64,000 nt of DNA from contig JANQMC010000012.1 of the NCBI GenBank assembly GCA_028280305.1, positions 62,001 through 126,000 on the forward strand, read 5' to 3'. Position 1 is the first letter of the stretch; each line of letters starts with the position of its first letter. The DNA is from Pelagibius sp. (GTDB taxonomy: Bacteria; Pseudomonadota; Alphaproteobacteria; Kiloniellales; Kiloniellaceae). Shown one piece after another: positions 25,991 to 34,655 of this stretch. The position numbers were made by a program, and so were the translations under genes. A model generated the notes under the pieces. The model ran no database searches, had not been told where the DNA came from, and saw only the letters and a list, made by a program, of their open reading frames with translations.

Positions 25991-26359
25991 ATGATGGCTG
26001 CATCGAAGAAGGTCCTGGACCTTGATGACTTCCGCCAGGAAAGCGAAACCGCGGTGGCTGAGGCCGCCAAGGCCGCCGACTGGTGGCAGGAAGAGTGGCT
26101 GAAGTTTCCGACTGTCAGCCTGGATGAGACCGAGACTTGGCACTATTGGGATGTGCCTGAAGACAGTGGCGTCTATCAGGACGACTGGCCGCTCGGCGAG
26201 CGCCTGGCCAAGGAAACCATCGCCCAGATGCGCCGTTTCCCCGAGGGCAGCACGGTGCTGCGCCGTATCCTGCGGGAAATGGACCCGGAAACCACCATTG
26301 CCCAGGGTTTCCTGACAGGGCTGGAAGACTGCCTCTGCAACCCGGTTCAGGAGGGTTAG
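25991..26359 (+). CDS. Small acidic protein of unknown function downstream of metH
   Basis: A 122-residue protein rich in Trp, Glu and Asp, with FPTVSLDETETWHYWDVPEDSGVY and a conserved-looking C-terminal part containing GFLTGLEDCLCNPVQEG. No membrane segment or signal. It follows metH by 26 bp and has a strong ribosome binding site (GGGAGGAAAAAC), so it is well expressed and probably in the met operon. Its TAG overlaps the stop of the convergent MFS gene. I do not recognise the family. The CxC near the end could bind metal or a cofactor, which is speculative. Confidence 0.75.
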   Translation: MMAASKKVLDLDDFRQESETAVAEAAKAADWWQEEWLKFPTVSLDETETWHYWDVPEDSGVYQDDWPLGERLAKETIAQMRRFPEGSTVLRRILREMDPETTIAQGFLTGLEDCLCNPVQEG

Positions 26360-27501
26360 TCTTTTCGTACGAGCCGACCGAAGCAGACTAAAAGCACCAG
26401 GAAGACCGCCGTCACCGCCAGCGCCCAACGCAGGCTGAAGAGATCCGCCAGGAACCCCACCCAGGCGGGGCCGAGCAGGGACCCGCTGTAGCCGGCCGTG
26501 GCCACCGCGGCGATCCCGCTGCCATGGCCGATTTCCTTTCGCGTCCCGGCAAGAGAAAAAAGCACCGGCACGATATTGGCGACGCCGAGGCCGATCAGGG
26601 CATAGCCGAAAAAGGTGAGCACTATGCTTTCTCCGGCAAGTGCCAGAACGTAGCCCAAGCAGGCGATTACGGCGCTGCCGCGCAGAATGGTGACGCGGCT
26701 GGTACGCGCGACCACCCGGTCGCCCAGCAGGCGGCCGGCGGCCATGGCGGCGGAGAAGGTGCCGAAACCCAAGGCCGCCGTAGAGGCATCGCTGCCCAGA
26801 GCGTCGCGCAGGTAGACGGCACCCCAATCGAACATTGCGCCCTCGCAGACAAAGGCGATGCAGGTAAAGGCTGCGATCAGCCAGAGAGAGCGGGGCGGCA
26901 GCGCCAAAATCCGGCCCTTCAGGCCGGCTGCCTGGGCGTCGGGGAACAGCCCGTGAAGCGCCAAGACGGCCGGGGGGATCACCAGCACACAGACTGTGAG
27001 CAGGTAATGTTCAATCCCGCCGCCCAGGCCGTAGGATAGCGCCGCCGCCGCCGCGCCGGTCATGCCACCGATGCTGAAGAAGGCGTGCAGGGAAGACATG
27101 ATCGGTCGGTCGCGGCGGCGCTCGACGGTGATGCCCTGGGCATTCATGGAGACATCCATCAAGCCGTTCGCAAAGCCGATGACGACCACGGCGGCGAGAA
27201 GCTGTGGTAGCGATTGGGCAAGGAGCACCAGGGGAAGACTGAAACTGAAACCCAGGGTGCTGATCAGCAACACCAGACGGCTGCCGAAACGGTCGATGCG
27301 CGGGCCGCCGAACAGCATGGCGACGATGGACCCGAAGGCGAATGCCAGCAGCGCAAGCCCCAGGGTACCTTCGTCGAGGCCGAGGCGTTCCTTGATCTGA
27401 GGAATACCGGACGCCCAGCAGCCGACCAGGGTGCCGTTGATGAAGAAGATCGCGGTGATCGAGCCTCTGGCTCTGCCGATCGCGGGCGTCGCGTGAAAGA
27501 T
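26356..27501 (-). CDS. MFS transporter, apparent ATC start
   Basis: About 381 residues with twelve hydrophobic segments of the major facilitator superfamily (YbjJ-like). Landmarks are GGPRIDRFGSR between helices 2 and 3, RRRDRPIMSSLHAFFSIGGMTGA in the middle and GHGSGIAAVATAGYSGSLLGPAWVGFLAD near helix 11. Helix 1 (SITAIFFINGTLVGCWASGIPQ) is clearly encoded upstream of the first ATG at 27318, in the same open frame, which extends to a stop at 27577 without any ATG, GTG or TTG. AGGAG at 27509-27513 stands seven bases before ATC at 27499-27501, so I place the start there. A G-to-C change of an ATG, a sequencing error or a true ATC start are all possible. Substrate unknown. Confidence 0.75.
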   Translation of the reverse strand: MFHATPAIGRARGSITAIFFINGTLVGCWASGIPQIKERLGLDEGTLGLALLAFAFGSIVAMLFGGPRIDRFGSRLVLLISTLGFSFSLPLVLLAQSLPQLLAAVVVIGFANGLMDVSMNAQGITVERRRDRPIMSSLHAFFSIGGMTGAAAAALSYGLGGGIEHYLLTVCVLVIPPAVLALHGLFPDAQAAGLKGRILALPPRSLWLIAAFTCIAFVCEGAMFDWGAVYLRDALGSDASTAALGFGTFSAAMAAGRLLGDRVVARTSRVTILRGSAVIACLGYVLALAGESIVLTFFGYALIGLGVANIVPVLFSLAGTRKEIGHGSGIAAVATAGYSGSLLGPAWVGFLADLFSLRWALAVTAVFLVLLVCFGRLVRKD

Positions 27502-27576
27502 CCCTCGGCTCCTGTTTCCAGAATGGCGGATAGGACTGAAGCGTTGCTTCGATGCAGGCCGATGAAGCGTTCTGAC

Positions 27577-28104
27577 TTAGTTTTCGGACTGCCGGTGTGC
27601 GGAGGCGTGAACGTTCTTTTCCATCTCCGCGGCCGGAATGAACAGGCCGCCGCGCGTTTTCCAATGCCGGTGACGCAGCACCCGGTAACCCTGGGATTCG
27701 TAAAAAGGCAGACCGACCAGACTGGCGCCGATGGAGATGGAACCATGGCCGGCTTCCGTGATGGCCATTTCGGCGCGCTTCAGCAGCAGGCGGCCGATGC
27801 CGTGGCGGGCCCAATCGGGATCGACGTAGAGGCTGCGAATCTCTGCCTCCTTACGCGAGCAGAAGGCGACAATACGTCCCTTCCGCGCCACGGCGACCTC
27901 GAAGATCTCGCCGTCTTCGCGCATGGCGCTGACATAGCGCTCAGCCGTGTTGCCGGAGGCCCAGCTCTCCACCTGGGCATCGCTGTAGATCCGCCGGCCG
28001 AGCACAAGGATCGCCCGCTGATGGACCTGCAGCAGCGCTTCCGCATCCCCGGGTTTTCCGAGCCGCAACTTAAAGGGCGGAAAGAATCGTTCGAGCACAA
28101 GCAT
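27577..28104 (-). CDS. GNAT-family N-acetyltransferase
   Basis: A 175-residue single-domain acetyltransferase. The acetyl-CoA binding motif A is IRSLYVDPDWARHGIGRLLLKRAE at about 89-112, and FYESQGYRVLRHR follows as motif B. It moves an acetyl group from acetyl-CoA to an amine; the substrate is unknown. It lies between the RraA-like gene (56 bp upstream) and the MFS gene (75 bp downstream) on the same strand, suggesting a shared operon with the gamma-glutamyltransferase. Confidence 0.87.
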   Translation of the reverse strand: MLVLERFFPPFKLRLGKPGDAEALLQVHQRAILVLGRRIYSDAQVESWASGNTAERYVSAMREDGEIFEVAVARKGRIVAFCSRKEAEIRSLYVDPDWARHGIGRLLLKRAEMAITEAGHGSISIGASLVGLPFYESQGYRVLRHRHWKTRGGLFIPAAEMEKNVHASAHRQSEN

Positions 28105-28160
28105 CGGGAAAGGCTAGAAAAACGCGAATTTCCTGGCAAGTGCCTTTTGCAGCCCCTGGA

Positions 28161-28871
28161 TCAGGTCTTTTCAGCGGTATCCGCCGCATAGCGGGCGCGG
28201 GTTTCCTCGTTGGGCGGATAGAGGCCGGGCAGGGGAACACCCTTGCCGACTTCCCGCATGATCCAACCCTCGAGGCGTTCCTGTTCCAGGCCAAGTTCCG
28301 CAACTTCGTTGACCAGGTCCTTCGGTACCACCACCGCACCGTCCCTGTCGGCGACGATCAGATCGTCCGGGAAGACCGCAACGCCGCCGCAGCCGATCGG
28401 CTGCTGCCAGCCGACAAAGGTAAGGCCGGCGACGGAGGCGGGTGCCGCAACACCGTTACACCAGACCGGCAGGCCGCTGGCCTCGACCCCCTCCAGGTCG
28501 CGGAGCACGCCGTCGGTGATCAGCGCTTCGACGCCGCGCTTGTGCATCCGCGCGCAGAGAATGTCTCCGAAGATCCCGGCATCGGTGACCCCCATGGCGT
28601 CGACCACGGTGATCACGCCCTCGGGCATGTCCTCAATGGCGGCCCGGGTGGAGGTCGGCGACGACCAGGAGGCGGGGGTCGCCAGGTCTTCACGGGCGGG
28701 CACGAAACGCAGCGTAAAGGCGCGGCCGACCCGGCGCTTGGTTTCGCCGGCAAAAGGCTTGGCACCGCGTATCCATATGTTCCGCAGGCCTTTTTTCAGT
28801 AGGACCGTGGTGATCGTCGCTGTGGTGATCTGGCTGTAGGCCTCATGCAGGGCGGGGTCCAAAGCAACCAA
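28161..28871 (-). CDS. RraA-like protein, probable hydroxy-oxoacid aldolase or decarboxylase
   Basis: About 236 residues of the RraA/HMG-aldolase fold. Key parts are VITVVDAMGVTDAGIFGDILCARMHKRGVEALITDGVLRD, where the Gly-rich loop and the Arg and Asp in DGVLRD form the metal and substrate site of 4-hydroxy-4-methyl-2-oxoglutarate aldolases. The long Trp/Pro segment before it suggests a distinct subgroup. True RraA inhibits RNase E and is shorter; an aldolase or decarboxylase role is likelier. I chose TTG 28871, six bases after AAGGAG; the frame runs open to 29015, but that part overlaps the upstream gene. Confidence 0.8.
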   Translation of the reverse strand: MVALDPALHEAYSQITTATITTVLLKKGLRNIWIRGAKPFAGETKRRVGRAFTLRFVPAREDLATPASWSSPTSTRAAIEDMPEGVITVVDAMGVTDAGIFGDILCARMHKRGVEALITDGVLRDLEGVEASGLPVWCNGVAAPASVAGLTFVGWQQPIGCGGVAVFPDDLIVADRDGAVVVPKDLVNEVAELGLEQERLEGWIMREVGKGVPLPGLYPPNEETRARYAADTAEKT

Positions 28872-28920
28872 GTTCAGCTCCTTGCGGGTCAAGTAATGCC
28901 GACAATCAATAACGCTGGGA

Positions 28921-30522
28921 TCAGTACCCGAGAGCGCAGCCGTCCTTGCGCGGGTCGGAGCCACCGGCCAGGGCACCGGCTTCCCAGTCGATATAGATGG
29001 CCTGGCTGCCGCCAATGGGCTTTGAGGGCTCGCAGAAGCGGTGTCCCATCTCTTCCAGCTTCGCGATCACATCCTGCGGTATGCCACTTTCGGCCTCGAC
29101 CTCGGTTTCATCGTCGCCCGGCAGCGCGAAGAGGCGCGGCATGTCCATCGACTGCTGAACATCCAGGCCGTAGTCGAAAAGGTTGGTCAGGAAGCGCGCA
29201 TGACCGGCTGCCTGGTAGTGGCCGCCCATGACGCCGAAGGGCATCACGGCGCGGCCATCCTTGACCACCATTCCCGGGATGATGGTGTGCATCGGGCGCT
29301 TGCCGGGCGCGATGCAGTTGGGATGGTCCGGGTCCACCGAAAAGGCGCCGCCGCGGTTCTGCAACACGATGCCGCTCTTCGGGCCGGTGATGCCGCTGCC
29401 GAAGGAGTTGAAGGTGGAATTGATGAAGCTGACCGCATTGCGGTCCTTATCCACCACGGAGAGGTAGACCGTGTCCGCATGGGCGGCGATGGGGGCCGGC
29501 GCGGGCGGCACGGAGGCGCGGTCCATTTGAATGCGGCTACGCAGTTTCGCGGCGTAGTCGGCGGAGAGCAGCTGCTCCACCGGAACTTCGGCCTGGGCCG
29601 GGTCGGCAAGGCGGGCATCGCGCTCCTGATAGGCGATGCGCATCGCTTCGATCTCTATATGCAGGCGTTCGGCACTCATCGCCTCCATCGTCGAGAAATC
29701 GAAGCCGGAAAGGATATTCAGCAGCAGCAGCGCAATCACACCCTGGCCGTTGGGCGGACACTGGTAGATGTCGTATCCTTTGTAGGCTGACTTGATCGGA
29801 TCGACGTACTCGCCGGCGGCTTCGGCGAAGTCCTCCAGGCTGTGAAGGCCGCCGAGTTCGCGCAGGTGGGCAACCAGGTCTTCGGCGATGGCACCTTTAT
29901 AGAATGCGTCGCGGCCTTGCTCGGCGATGGTCTCCATGCTTGCAGCCAGAAGCGGTTGCCGATGAACGCTGCCCAGCGCCGGTGGCTTGCCGTTCGGGAG
30001 GAAGATACCGCTGGTAACCGGGTCGTGGGTCAAGGCTTCGATCTCACCTTCCCAATCCGTGGCCACACGCTCGGTAATGACATAGCCGTCCCGGGCGAAA
30101 CGGATGGCGGGCTGCAGCATGTCGCCGAGGCTCCGGGTACCGTGGTCCCGCAGAAGCTGAGCCCAGGCGTCGATGGAGCCCGGCACAGTTACGGAATGCG
30201 GGGTAAAACGTTCAAGCTTGTCGATGCCCTGTTCGGCATACCATTGGGCCGTGGCGGCCTTGGGCGCCCGTCCCGAGCCGTTGAAGGCGACGATATCGGC
30301 GGAGCCGCGCGGGGCGTAGAGAACGAAACAGTCACCGCCGATACCGGTCGATTCGGGCTCCACGACACCTTGTACGGCACAGGCTGCAACGGCTGCGTCC
30401 ATCGCATTGCCGCCGTCCTGCAGCACATTGATCGCGGTCAGAGTCGCCAGCGCATGAGAGGTCGCGGCCATGCCGTTCATTGAGCGGGCGACCGACCGGC
30501 CCGGAAGTTCCAGATTGCGCAT
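28921..30522 (-). CDS. ggt: Gamma-glutamyltransferase family protein (cytoplasmic type)
   Basis: A 533-residue Ntn-hydrolase precursor that would cleave itself into large and small subunits before Thr351 (HADTVYLSVVD). Other features are ATSHALATLTAINVLQDGGNAMDAAVAA near the N terminus, GIGGDCFVLYA, and in the small subunit NSTFNSFGSGI, PGKRPMHTIIPGMV and GVMGGHYQAAGHARFL. There is no signal peptide, unlike classical periplasmic glutathione hydrolases, so it probably acts in the cytoplasm on a gamma-glutamyl compound or acylated amine. AAGGAG precedes the ATG. It is first of a four-gene minus-strand cluster with RraA-like, GNAT and MFS genes. Confidence 0.88.
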   Translation of the reverse strand: MRNLELPGRSVARSMNGMAATSHALATLTAINVLQDGGNAMDAAVAACAVQGVVEPESTGIGGDCFVLYAPRGSADIVAFNGSGRAPKAATAQWYAEQGIDKLERFTPHSVTVPGSIDAWAQLLRDHGTRSLGDMLQPAIRFARDGYVITERVATDWEGEIEALTHDPVTSGIFLPNGKPPALGSVHRQPLLAASMETIAEQGRDAFYKGAIAEDLVAHLRELGGLHSLEDFAEAAGEYVDPIKSAYKGYDIYQCPPNGQGVIALLLLNILSGFDFSTMEAMSAERLHIEIEAMRIAYQERDARLADPAQAEVPVEQLLSADYAAKLRSRIQMDRASVPPAPAPIAAHADTVYLSVVDKDRNAVSFINSTFNSFGSGITGPKSGIVLQNRGGAFSVDPDHPNCIAPGKRPMHTIIPGMVVKDGRAVMPFGVMGGHYQAAGHARFLTNLFDYGLDVQQSMDMPRLFALPGDDETEVEAESGIPQDVIAKLEEMGHRFCEPSKPIGGSQAIYIDWEAGALAGGSDPRKDGCALGY

Positions 30523-30551
30523 GACCTTACGAGACTCCTTAAACCATGGCT

Positions 30552-30594
30552 GGCCGGGCCGGCCCGGCGATCCAGGGCTGCCGAACTATCGGCA
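30552..30594 (-). promoter_or_regulatory. Two palindromes in the leader of the gamma-glutamyltransferase gene
   Basis: GCCGGGCCGGCCCGGC (30552-30567) is a perfect 16-bp palindrome, and CTGCCGA (30577-30583) with TCGGCAG (30588-30594) is a perfect 7-bp inverted repeat with a 4-base loop. Both lie 30-70 bp upstream of the start codon. They could be repressor sites or RNA hairpins that control translation. No T run follows, so a terminator is unlikely. Confidence 0.4.
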
Positions 30595-30726
30595 GATGGC
30601 ATAGCCAAAAGACCAGTTTCAGACCAATAAAGGGACGATTGCTTTGATTTAGCCCGACAGGGGGCCCCTTGGGAAGCCTTGTCTGGGGAATTCGCGCGGG
30701 CATGCCGCGGGCAGCCAACAGAATCC

Positions 30727-30757
30727 TTGACCTTCCAGCGACTGGAAGCCCCATCTC
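30727..30757 (+). promoter_or_regulatory. CueR/HmrR-type operator and promoter of copA
   Basis: TTGACC at 30727-30732 begins a perfect dyad CTTCCAG-CGA-CTGGAAG (30732-30748). Nineteen bases after the -35 hexamer comes a CATCTC -10 region. A long 19-20 bp spacer occupied by a CTTCC/GGAAG dyad is the hallmark of promoters activated by MerR-family copper sensors (CueR/HmrR). It lies 45 bp upstream of the copper ATPase start. No CueR gene is present in this window. Confidence 0.75.
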
Positions 30758-30791
30758 TGCCCTCAGCGAATCATCAGGAAGATGCCTTGGA

Positions 30792-32978
30792 ATGAATGCG
30801 GAGACCAAATCGGGTTGTTGCGGTCATGCCGCCGCCGCGGTGTCGAAGAGATCCGGCGCGGCGCAACCTGACGCCATCTATACTTGCCCGATGCATCTGG
30901 AAGTGGAGCAGCGGGGCCCGGGAACTTGCCCACTCTGCGGCATGGCGCTGGAGCCCAAGGAAATCAGTCTCGACGACGGCCCCAATGTGGAGCTGATCGA
31001 TATGACCCGGCGATTCTGGGTTGGCGCCGTCTTCAGCCTGCCGCTCGTTGTTCTGGTGATGGGCGAACATCTCTTTGGCTGGACTGTTTTGCCGGCTTTC
31101 TGGTCGAGCTGGGTTCAGCTCGCCCTCTCTGCGCCGGTGGTGCTTTGGGCGGGAGCGCCGTTTTTTGCGCGCGGCTGGTCTTCGGTGAGAACGCGTAACC
31201 TGAACATGTTCACCCTAATTGCGCTGGGTACCGGCGCGGCCTTCCTGTTCAGTCTTGCGGCGACGGTACTGCCGGGGGTTTTCCCACCCGCTTTCAGGAG
31301 TGCCGATGGCAGCCTGCCCGTCTACTACGAAGCGGCCGCTGTCATCATTACCTTGGTGCTGCTTGGGCAGGTGCTGGAATTGCGGGCGCGGGAGCGTACC
31401 GGCAGCGCCTTGCGCGCTCTGCTGAACCTTGCGCCGAAAACCGCCAAGGTTCTCGATGAGGCCGGTAAGGAGCGGGACCTTCCCGTCGAGGATCTGCAGC
31501 CCGGAGATTTGGTAAGAGTAAAGCCGGGCGAGAAGCTCGCCAGCGACGGCATCGTCGTGAAAGGTGAAAGCGCCGTCGATGAATCGATGCTGACCGGCGA
31601 ATCCCAGCCTCAGCACAAGACTTTCGGCGACCGCGTGACCGGCGGCACCGTGAATATCAGCGGCAGTCTCGTTTTCCGCACCGAGAAGGTCGGCCGGGAT
31701 ACGCTGTTGGCGCAGATCGTCAATCTGGTCGGCGAGGCGCAGCGCAGCCGTGCGCCGGCTCAGCGCCAGGCCGACCGGGTGGCGGCCGTCCTGGTGCCTC
31801 TGGTGGTCCTCACCGCCGTGGTGAGCTTTGCACTCTGGATGCTTCTCGGGCCGTCCCCGGCTTTCGGCTACGCCGTCGCGGCTGCCGTCTCTGTGCTGAT
31901 CATCGCCTGTCCCTGCGCCCTGGGCCTTGCTACGCCGATGTCGATCATGGTGGCGGTGGGCCGCGGGGCTGGGCTGGGTGTCCTGGTGAAGGAGGCGGAG
32001 GCGTTGGAACGTCTGGCCCAGGCCGATACGCTGCTGCTCGACAAGACCGGGACCCTGACCCAGGGACGTCCCTCGGTGGTGGCGGTAGAGCCGCTGCAGT
32101 CCGGCAACGAGAACCATCTGCTTCAGTTGGCCGCCAGCCTGGAGCATCACAGCGAGCATCCTTTGGGGATTGCCGTGGTCGAGGCGGCGGAAGAGCATGG
32201 TCTGTCCCTGCTGCCGGTGACCGACTTCAAGGCGGTGCCTGGCAAAGGCATTGAGGGCACCTTCGGTGCGCTGGATCTGCATGTCGGGTCCGCCGCCTGG
32301 CTCGCCGAGCTGGGCTGCGAGGCGACGGCCCTGAAGAAGGAAGCGGACGCCTTTGAGGCCATGGGACAGACTGTAATTTGGGTGGCTCAGGATAGGCATC
32401 TTGCGGGCTTCATCGTCGTTGCCGATGCCTTGAAGCAGACGACGGCGGAAGCCGTGGCGGGATTGCGCAAAGACGGCCTGGAGATCGTGCTGGTGACGGG
32501 AGATACCGCGCCTGTTGCAGAGGCTGTGGCCGGCGCACTGGACATCGAAAAGGTCTTTGCCGGCGTTTTGCCGGCCGGCAAAGCGGACATCGTAAAGACA
32601 CTGCAGGGGCAGGGCCGGGTGGTCGCCATGGCTGGCGACGGCGTGAACGACGGCCCGGCGCTGGCCCAGGCGGACATCGGCATCGCCATGGGCAGCGGCA
32701 CCGACGTCGCTATGGAGGCAGCCGGCATCACCCTTTTGAAGGGTGACTTGAAGCGCTTGTTGCTGGCGCGCAGGCTGAGCCGGGCGACCCTGGGCAACAT
32801 TCGCCAGAACCTGGTTTTCGCCTTTCTCTACAATGGGCTTGGCGTCCCCCTGGCTGCGGGCCTTTTTTATCCGCTTACCGGTTGGTTGCTGAGCCCGATG
32901 GTTGCCGCCGCGGCCATGAGCCTTTCGTCGGTCTCGGTCATTGGCAACGCGCTAAGATTGTATCGCCAACATCTCTAA
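30792..32978 (+). CDS. copA: Cu+-exporting P1B-type ATPase CopA
   Basis: A 728-residue copper ATPase. Instead of an N-terminal HMA domain it has a heavy-metal-binding YHS-like domain ([22 protein letters not shown], residues 30-51), preceded by a Cys/His-rich start (GCCGHAA). Transport motif Cys373-Pro-Cys375 lies in [11 protein letters not shown], the phosphorylated Asp417 in DKTGTLT, SEHPLG in the nucleotide domain and GDGVND in the hinge. YN in FLYNGLG and MSLSSVSV in the last helices are the Cu+ selectivity residues. It pumps cuprous ions out of the cytoplasm. ATG 30792 is chosen over an open frame from 30669 because the CueR-like promoter lies between them. Confidence 0.93.
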   Translation: MNAETKSGCCGHAAAAVSKRSGAAQPDAIYTCPMHLEVEQRGPGTCPLCGMALEPKEISLDDGPNVELIDMTRRFWVGAVFSLPLVVLVMGEHLFGWTVLPAFWSSWVQLALSAPVVLWAGAPFFARGWSSVRTRNLNMFTLIALGTGAAFLFSLAATVLPGVFPPAFRSADGSLPVYYEAAAVIITLVLLGQVLELRARERTGSALRALLNLAPKTAKVLDEAGKERDLPVEDLQPGDLVRVKPGEKLASDGIVVKGESAVDESMLTGESQPQHKTFGDRVTGGTVNISGSLVFRTEKVGRDTLLAQIVNLVGEAQRSRAPAQRQADRVAAVLVPLVVLTAVVSFALWMLLGPSPAFGYAVAAAVSVLIIACPCALGLATPMSIMVAVGRGAGLGVLVKEAEALERLAQADTLLLDKTGTLTQGRPSVVAVEPLQSGNENHLLQLAASLEHHSEHPLGIAVVEAAEEHGLSLLPVTDFKAVPGKGIEGTFGALDLHVGSAAWLAELGCEATALKKEADAFEAMGQTVIWVAQDRHLAGFIVVADALKQTTAEAVAGLRKDGLEIVLVTGDTAPVAEAVAGALDIEKVFAGVLPAGKADIVKTLQGQGRVVAMAGDGVNDGPALAQADIGIAMGSGTDVAMEAAGITLLKGDLKRLLLARRLSRATLGNIRQNLVFAFLYNGLGVPLAAGLFYPLTGWLLSPMVAAAAMSLSSVSVIGNALRLYRQHL

Positions 32979-33090
32979 GTTGGCCATGATCCGCAGATTT
33001 CGTTCAGCGGATCGAAGCGGATCGCCTATACTGCCGGAACGGAGCGCCTGATTGTGGCTGTCCGCGTTGTTTCAGGGCGGGGTGGTCGAG

Positions 33091-33336
33091 ATGCAAGGTC
33101 TCAAAAACTACAACCTCGTTGTCGAACCCTGGCTCGGAAACCCGGGGCCGCAGGGGCCGCGCGGCAGGCGCGGGTATCGCTGGCGCGTCACCTGGACGCT
33201 CAAGGGCGAGTTCTATGCCGAGGGTTTCGAAGACACCCATGCCGCGGCTCGCGCGGCGGCGGAGGCCTATCTGGTCGGGCAGGGCATAGAGATCATGTCC
33301 CTCAACCGGCCACGCCTTCCGCTTTCTGCCGACTAG
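33091..33336 (+). CDS. Small basic protein of unknown function
   Basis: An 81-residue ORF downstream of copA, with NYNLVVEPWLGNPGPQGPRGRRGYRWRVTWTLKGEFYAEGFED then an Ala-rich helix and EIMSLNRPRLPL. The composition looks protein-like (a Trp/Tyr-rich beta region followed by a helix), but I do not recognise a family. GGGGTGG before ATG 33091 may serve as ribosome binding site; a TTG at 33052 would add 13 residues. It is about 110 bp after copA, so it might share its promoter. Confidence 0.5.
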   Translation: MQGLKNYNLVVEPWLGNPGPQGPRGRRGYRWRVTWTLKGEFYAEGFEDTHAAARAAAEAYLVGQGIEIMSLNRPRLPLSAD

Positions 33337-33496
33337 CCGCCGCGGTCCGCGTATCCTGATATCGATAACAGAACCGTTGTCGCCCTCTTGTGAATAGCTT
33401 AGGCTGCTTCGCGAAGGCGCGGAGACTTGTGCCGGAAACGGCGCGGCGACGAAACGCGCAGCAAAAACGAGGCCTATAAATACAAGGGAGGACTCA

Positions 33497-34513
33497 ATGA
33501 AGTTCCTGAAATTCGCCGCCGTGACGGCGGCCACTTCCGTGCTTGGTCTTTCGACGGCTATGGCCGCCGATTACACCCTGCGCATTCAAACCCACTACGC
33601 GCCGGAGACAGTCTCGGGCAAGCTGGCCCAAGAGTTCGTCGATGACGTGGAAACCATGTCCGGCGGTCGCCTGGATATCGAGATGTTCTTTTCCGCTTCT
33701 GTCGTGAAGCCGACAGAGACCTTTGATGCGGCGGCGAGTGGCATCCTTGATGGCGATATGACGGGTGGAGCCTACCAGACCGGTAAGAATCCTGCCTTTC
33801 AGTTCGTTGGAGACATCATGGGCGGCTACGATACGCCCTGGCAGCAGTACGCGTGGTTCTATCACGGTGGTGGCGAAGATGCGGCCAACGAACTCTACAA
33901 CGAATACAACATGCAGCTCATCGGCTGGTGGGTATACGGTCAGGAGTCCATGTCCTCATCCCGCCCGATCGCCGGGCCGGAAGACTTGAAGGATTGGAAG
34001 TTCCGCTCGCCGCCGGGTCTGGAAACCGAGATCTTCGCCAACTTGGGCGCCAAGCCGGTGGTGATGGATTTCACCGAGATCTTTACCGCGCTGGAGACCA
34101 AAATCATTGATGGCGCGGACGCTTCGGGCCTTGCCAACAATGTCGGCCTCGGCCTTTATGATCTCGTGAGCCACGCGACCTATCCCGGTTTCCATTCCAT
34201 GCCTTCGGACCATCTGGCGATTCGCAAGGATGCCTGGGATGCTCTGCCCGAAGATCTCAAGCGCATTATTGATGTTGCCATGCAGAAGCTAGCCTTCCAG
34301 ACGGCCCTGACCTTCGAGGTGAAAAACAACGAGGCCGCGGCAATGCTGCGCGAGAAGGGCGTGACTTTACACGACTGGTCGGCGGAGGATCGCGCCACAT
34401 TCCGCCAGGCAGCGCAGGACGCTTGGCAGGGTTGGGCTGAAAAAACCCCCGAAGCGCGGGCTTTGGTCGACAGCCATACTGCTTTCCTGAAGACGCTGGG
34501 CTTGGTGCAGTAA
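33497..34513 (+). CDS. dctP: TRAP transporter substrate-binding protein DctP
   Basis: A 338-residue periplasmic receptor. Signal peptide MKFLKFAAVTAATSVLGLSTAMAAD is cleaved near residue 24. DctP-family features are LRIQTHYAPETVSGKLAQEFVDDVETMSGGRLDIEMF, KFRSPPGLETEIFANLGAKPVVMDFTEIFTALETKIIDGAD (with the Arg that binds the carboxylate) and VSHATYPGFHSMPSDHLAI. The family imports organic acids using the sodium or proton gradient. The ligand is probably a mono- or dicarboxylate (TakP/alpha-keto acid-like types look closest). AAGGGAGGACTCA is a very strong ribosome binding site. Confidence 0.9.
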   Translation: MKFLKFAAVTAATSVLGLSTAMAADYTLRIQTHYAPETVSGKLAQEFVDDVETMSGGRLDIEMFFSASVVKPTETFDAAASGILDGDMTGGAYQTGKNPAFQFVGDIMGGYDTPWQQYAWFYHGGGEDAANELYNEYNMQLIGWWVYGQESMSSSRPIAGPEDLKDWKFRSPPGLETEIFANLGAKPVVMDFTEIFTALETKIIDGADASGLANNVGLGLYDLVSHATYPGFHSMPSDHLAIRKDAWDALPEDLKRIIDVAMQKLAFQTALTFEVKNNEAAAMLREKGVTLHDWSAEDRATFRQAAQDAWQGWAEKTPEARALVDSHTAFLKTLGLVQ

Positions 34514-34536
34514 CCGCCTGCGTTCTCGTTCGATAT

Positions 34537-34577
34537 CGGGCCCCTGACTGCAGCCAGCGGTCGGGGGCCCGGCTTTT
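34537..34577 (+). terminator. Strong stem-loop with T run between dctP and dctQ
   Basis: CGGGCCCC (34537-34544) pairs perfectly with GGGGCCCG (34564-34571), with further pairing possible inside (GAC with GTC), followed by GCTTTT. It lies 24 bp after dctP inside the TRAP operon. It is likely a partial terminator or 3'-end stabiliser that keeps binding-protein output above that of the permease genes. Confidence 0.7.
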
Positions 34578-34655
34578 CTTAGGGGCTTGTCGTTATTTTT
34601 CCGTACGTAGTTGGTGCCTGGCAGGACGTACGAGGCGGAAAAGGGGAGCAGGGTG

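Noticed and set aside
27011-27814. Alternative minus-strand frame overlapping the start of the MFS gene
   Set aside because: Considered as evidence for a frameshift in the MFS gene, but helix 1 reads correctly in the MFS frame up to the ATC codon, so no frameshift is needed.
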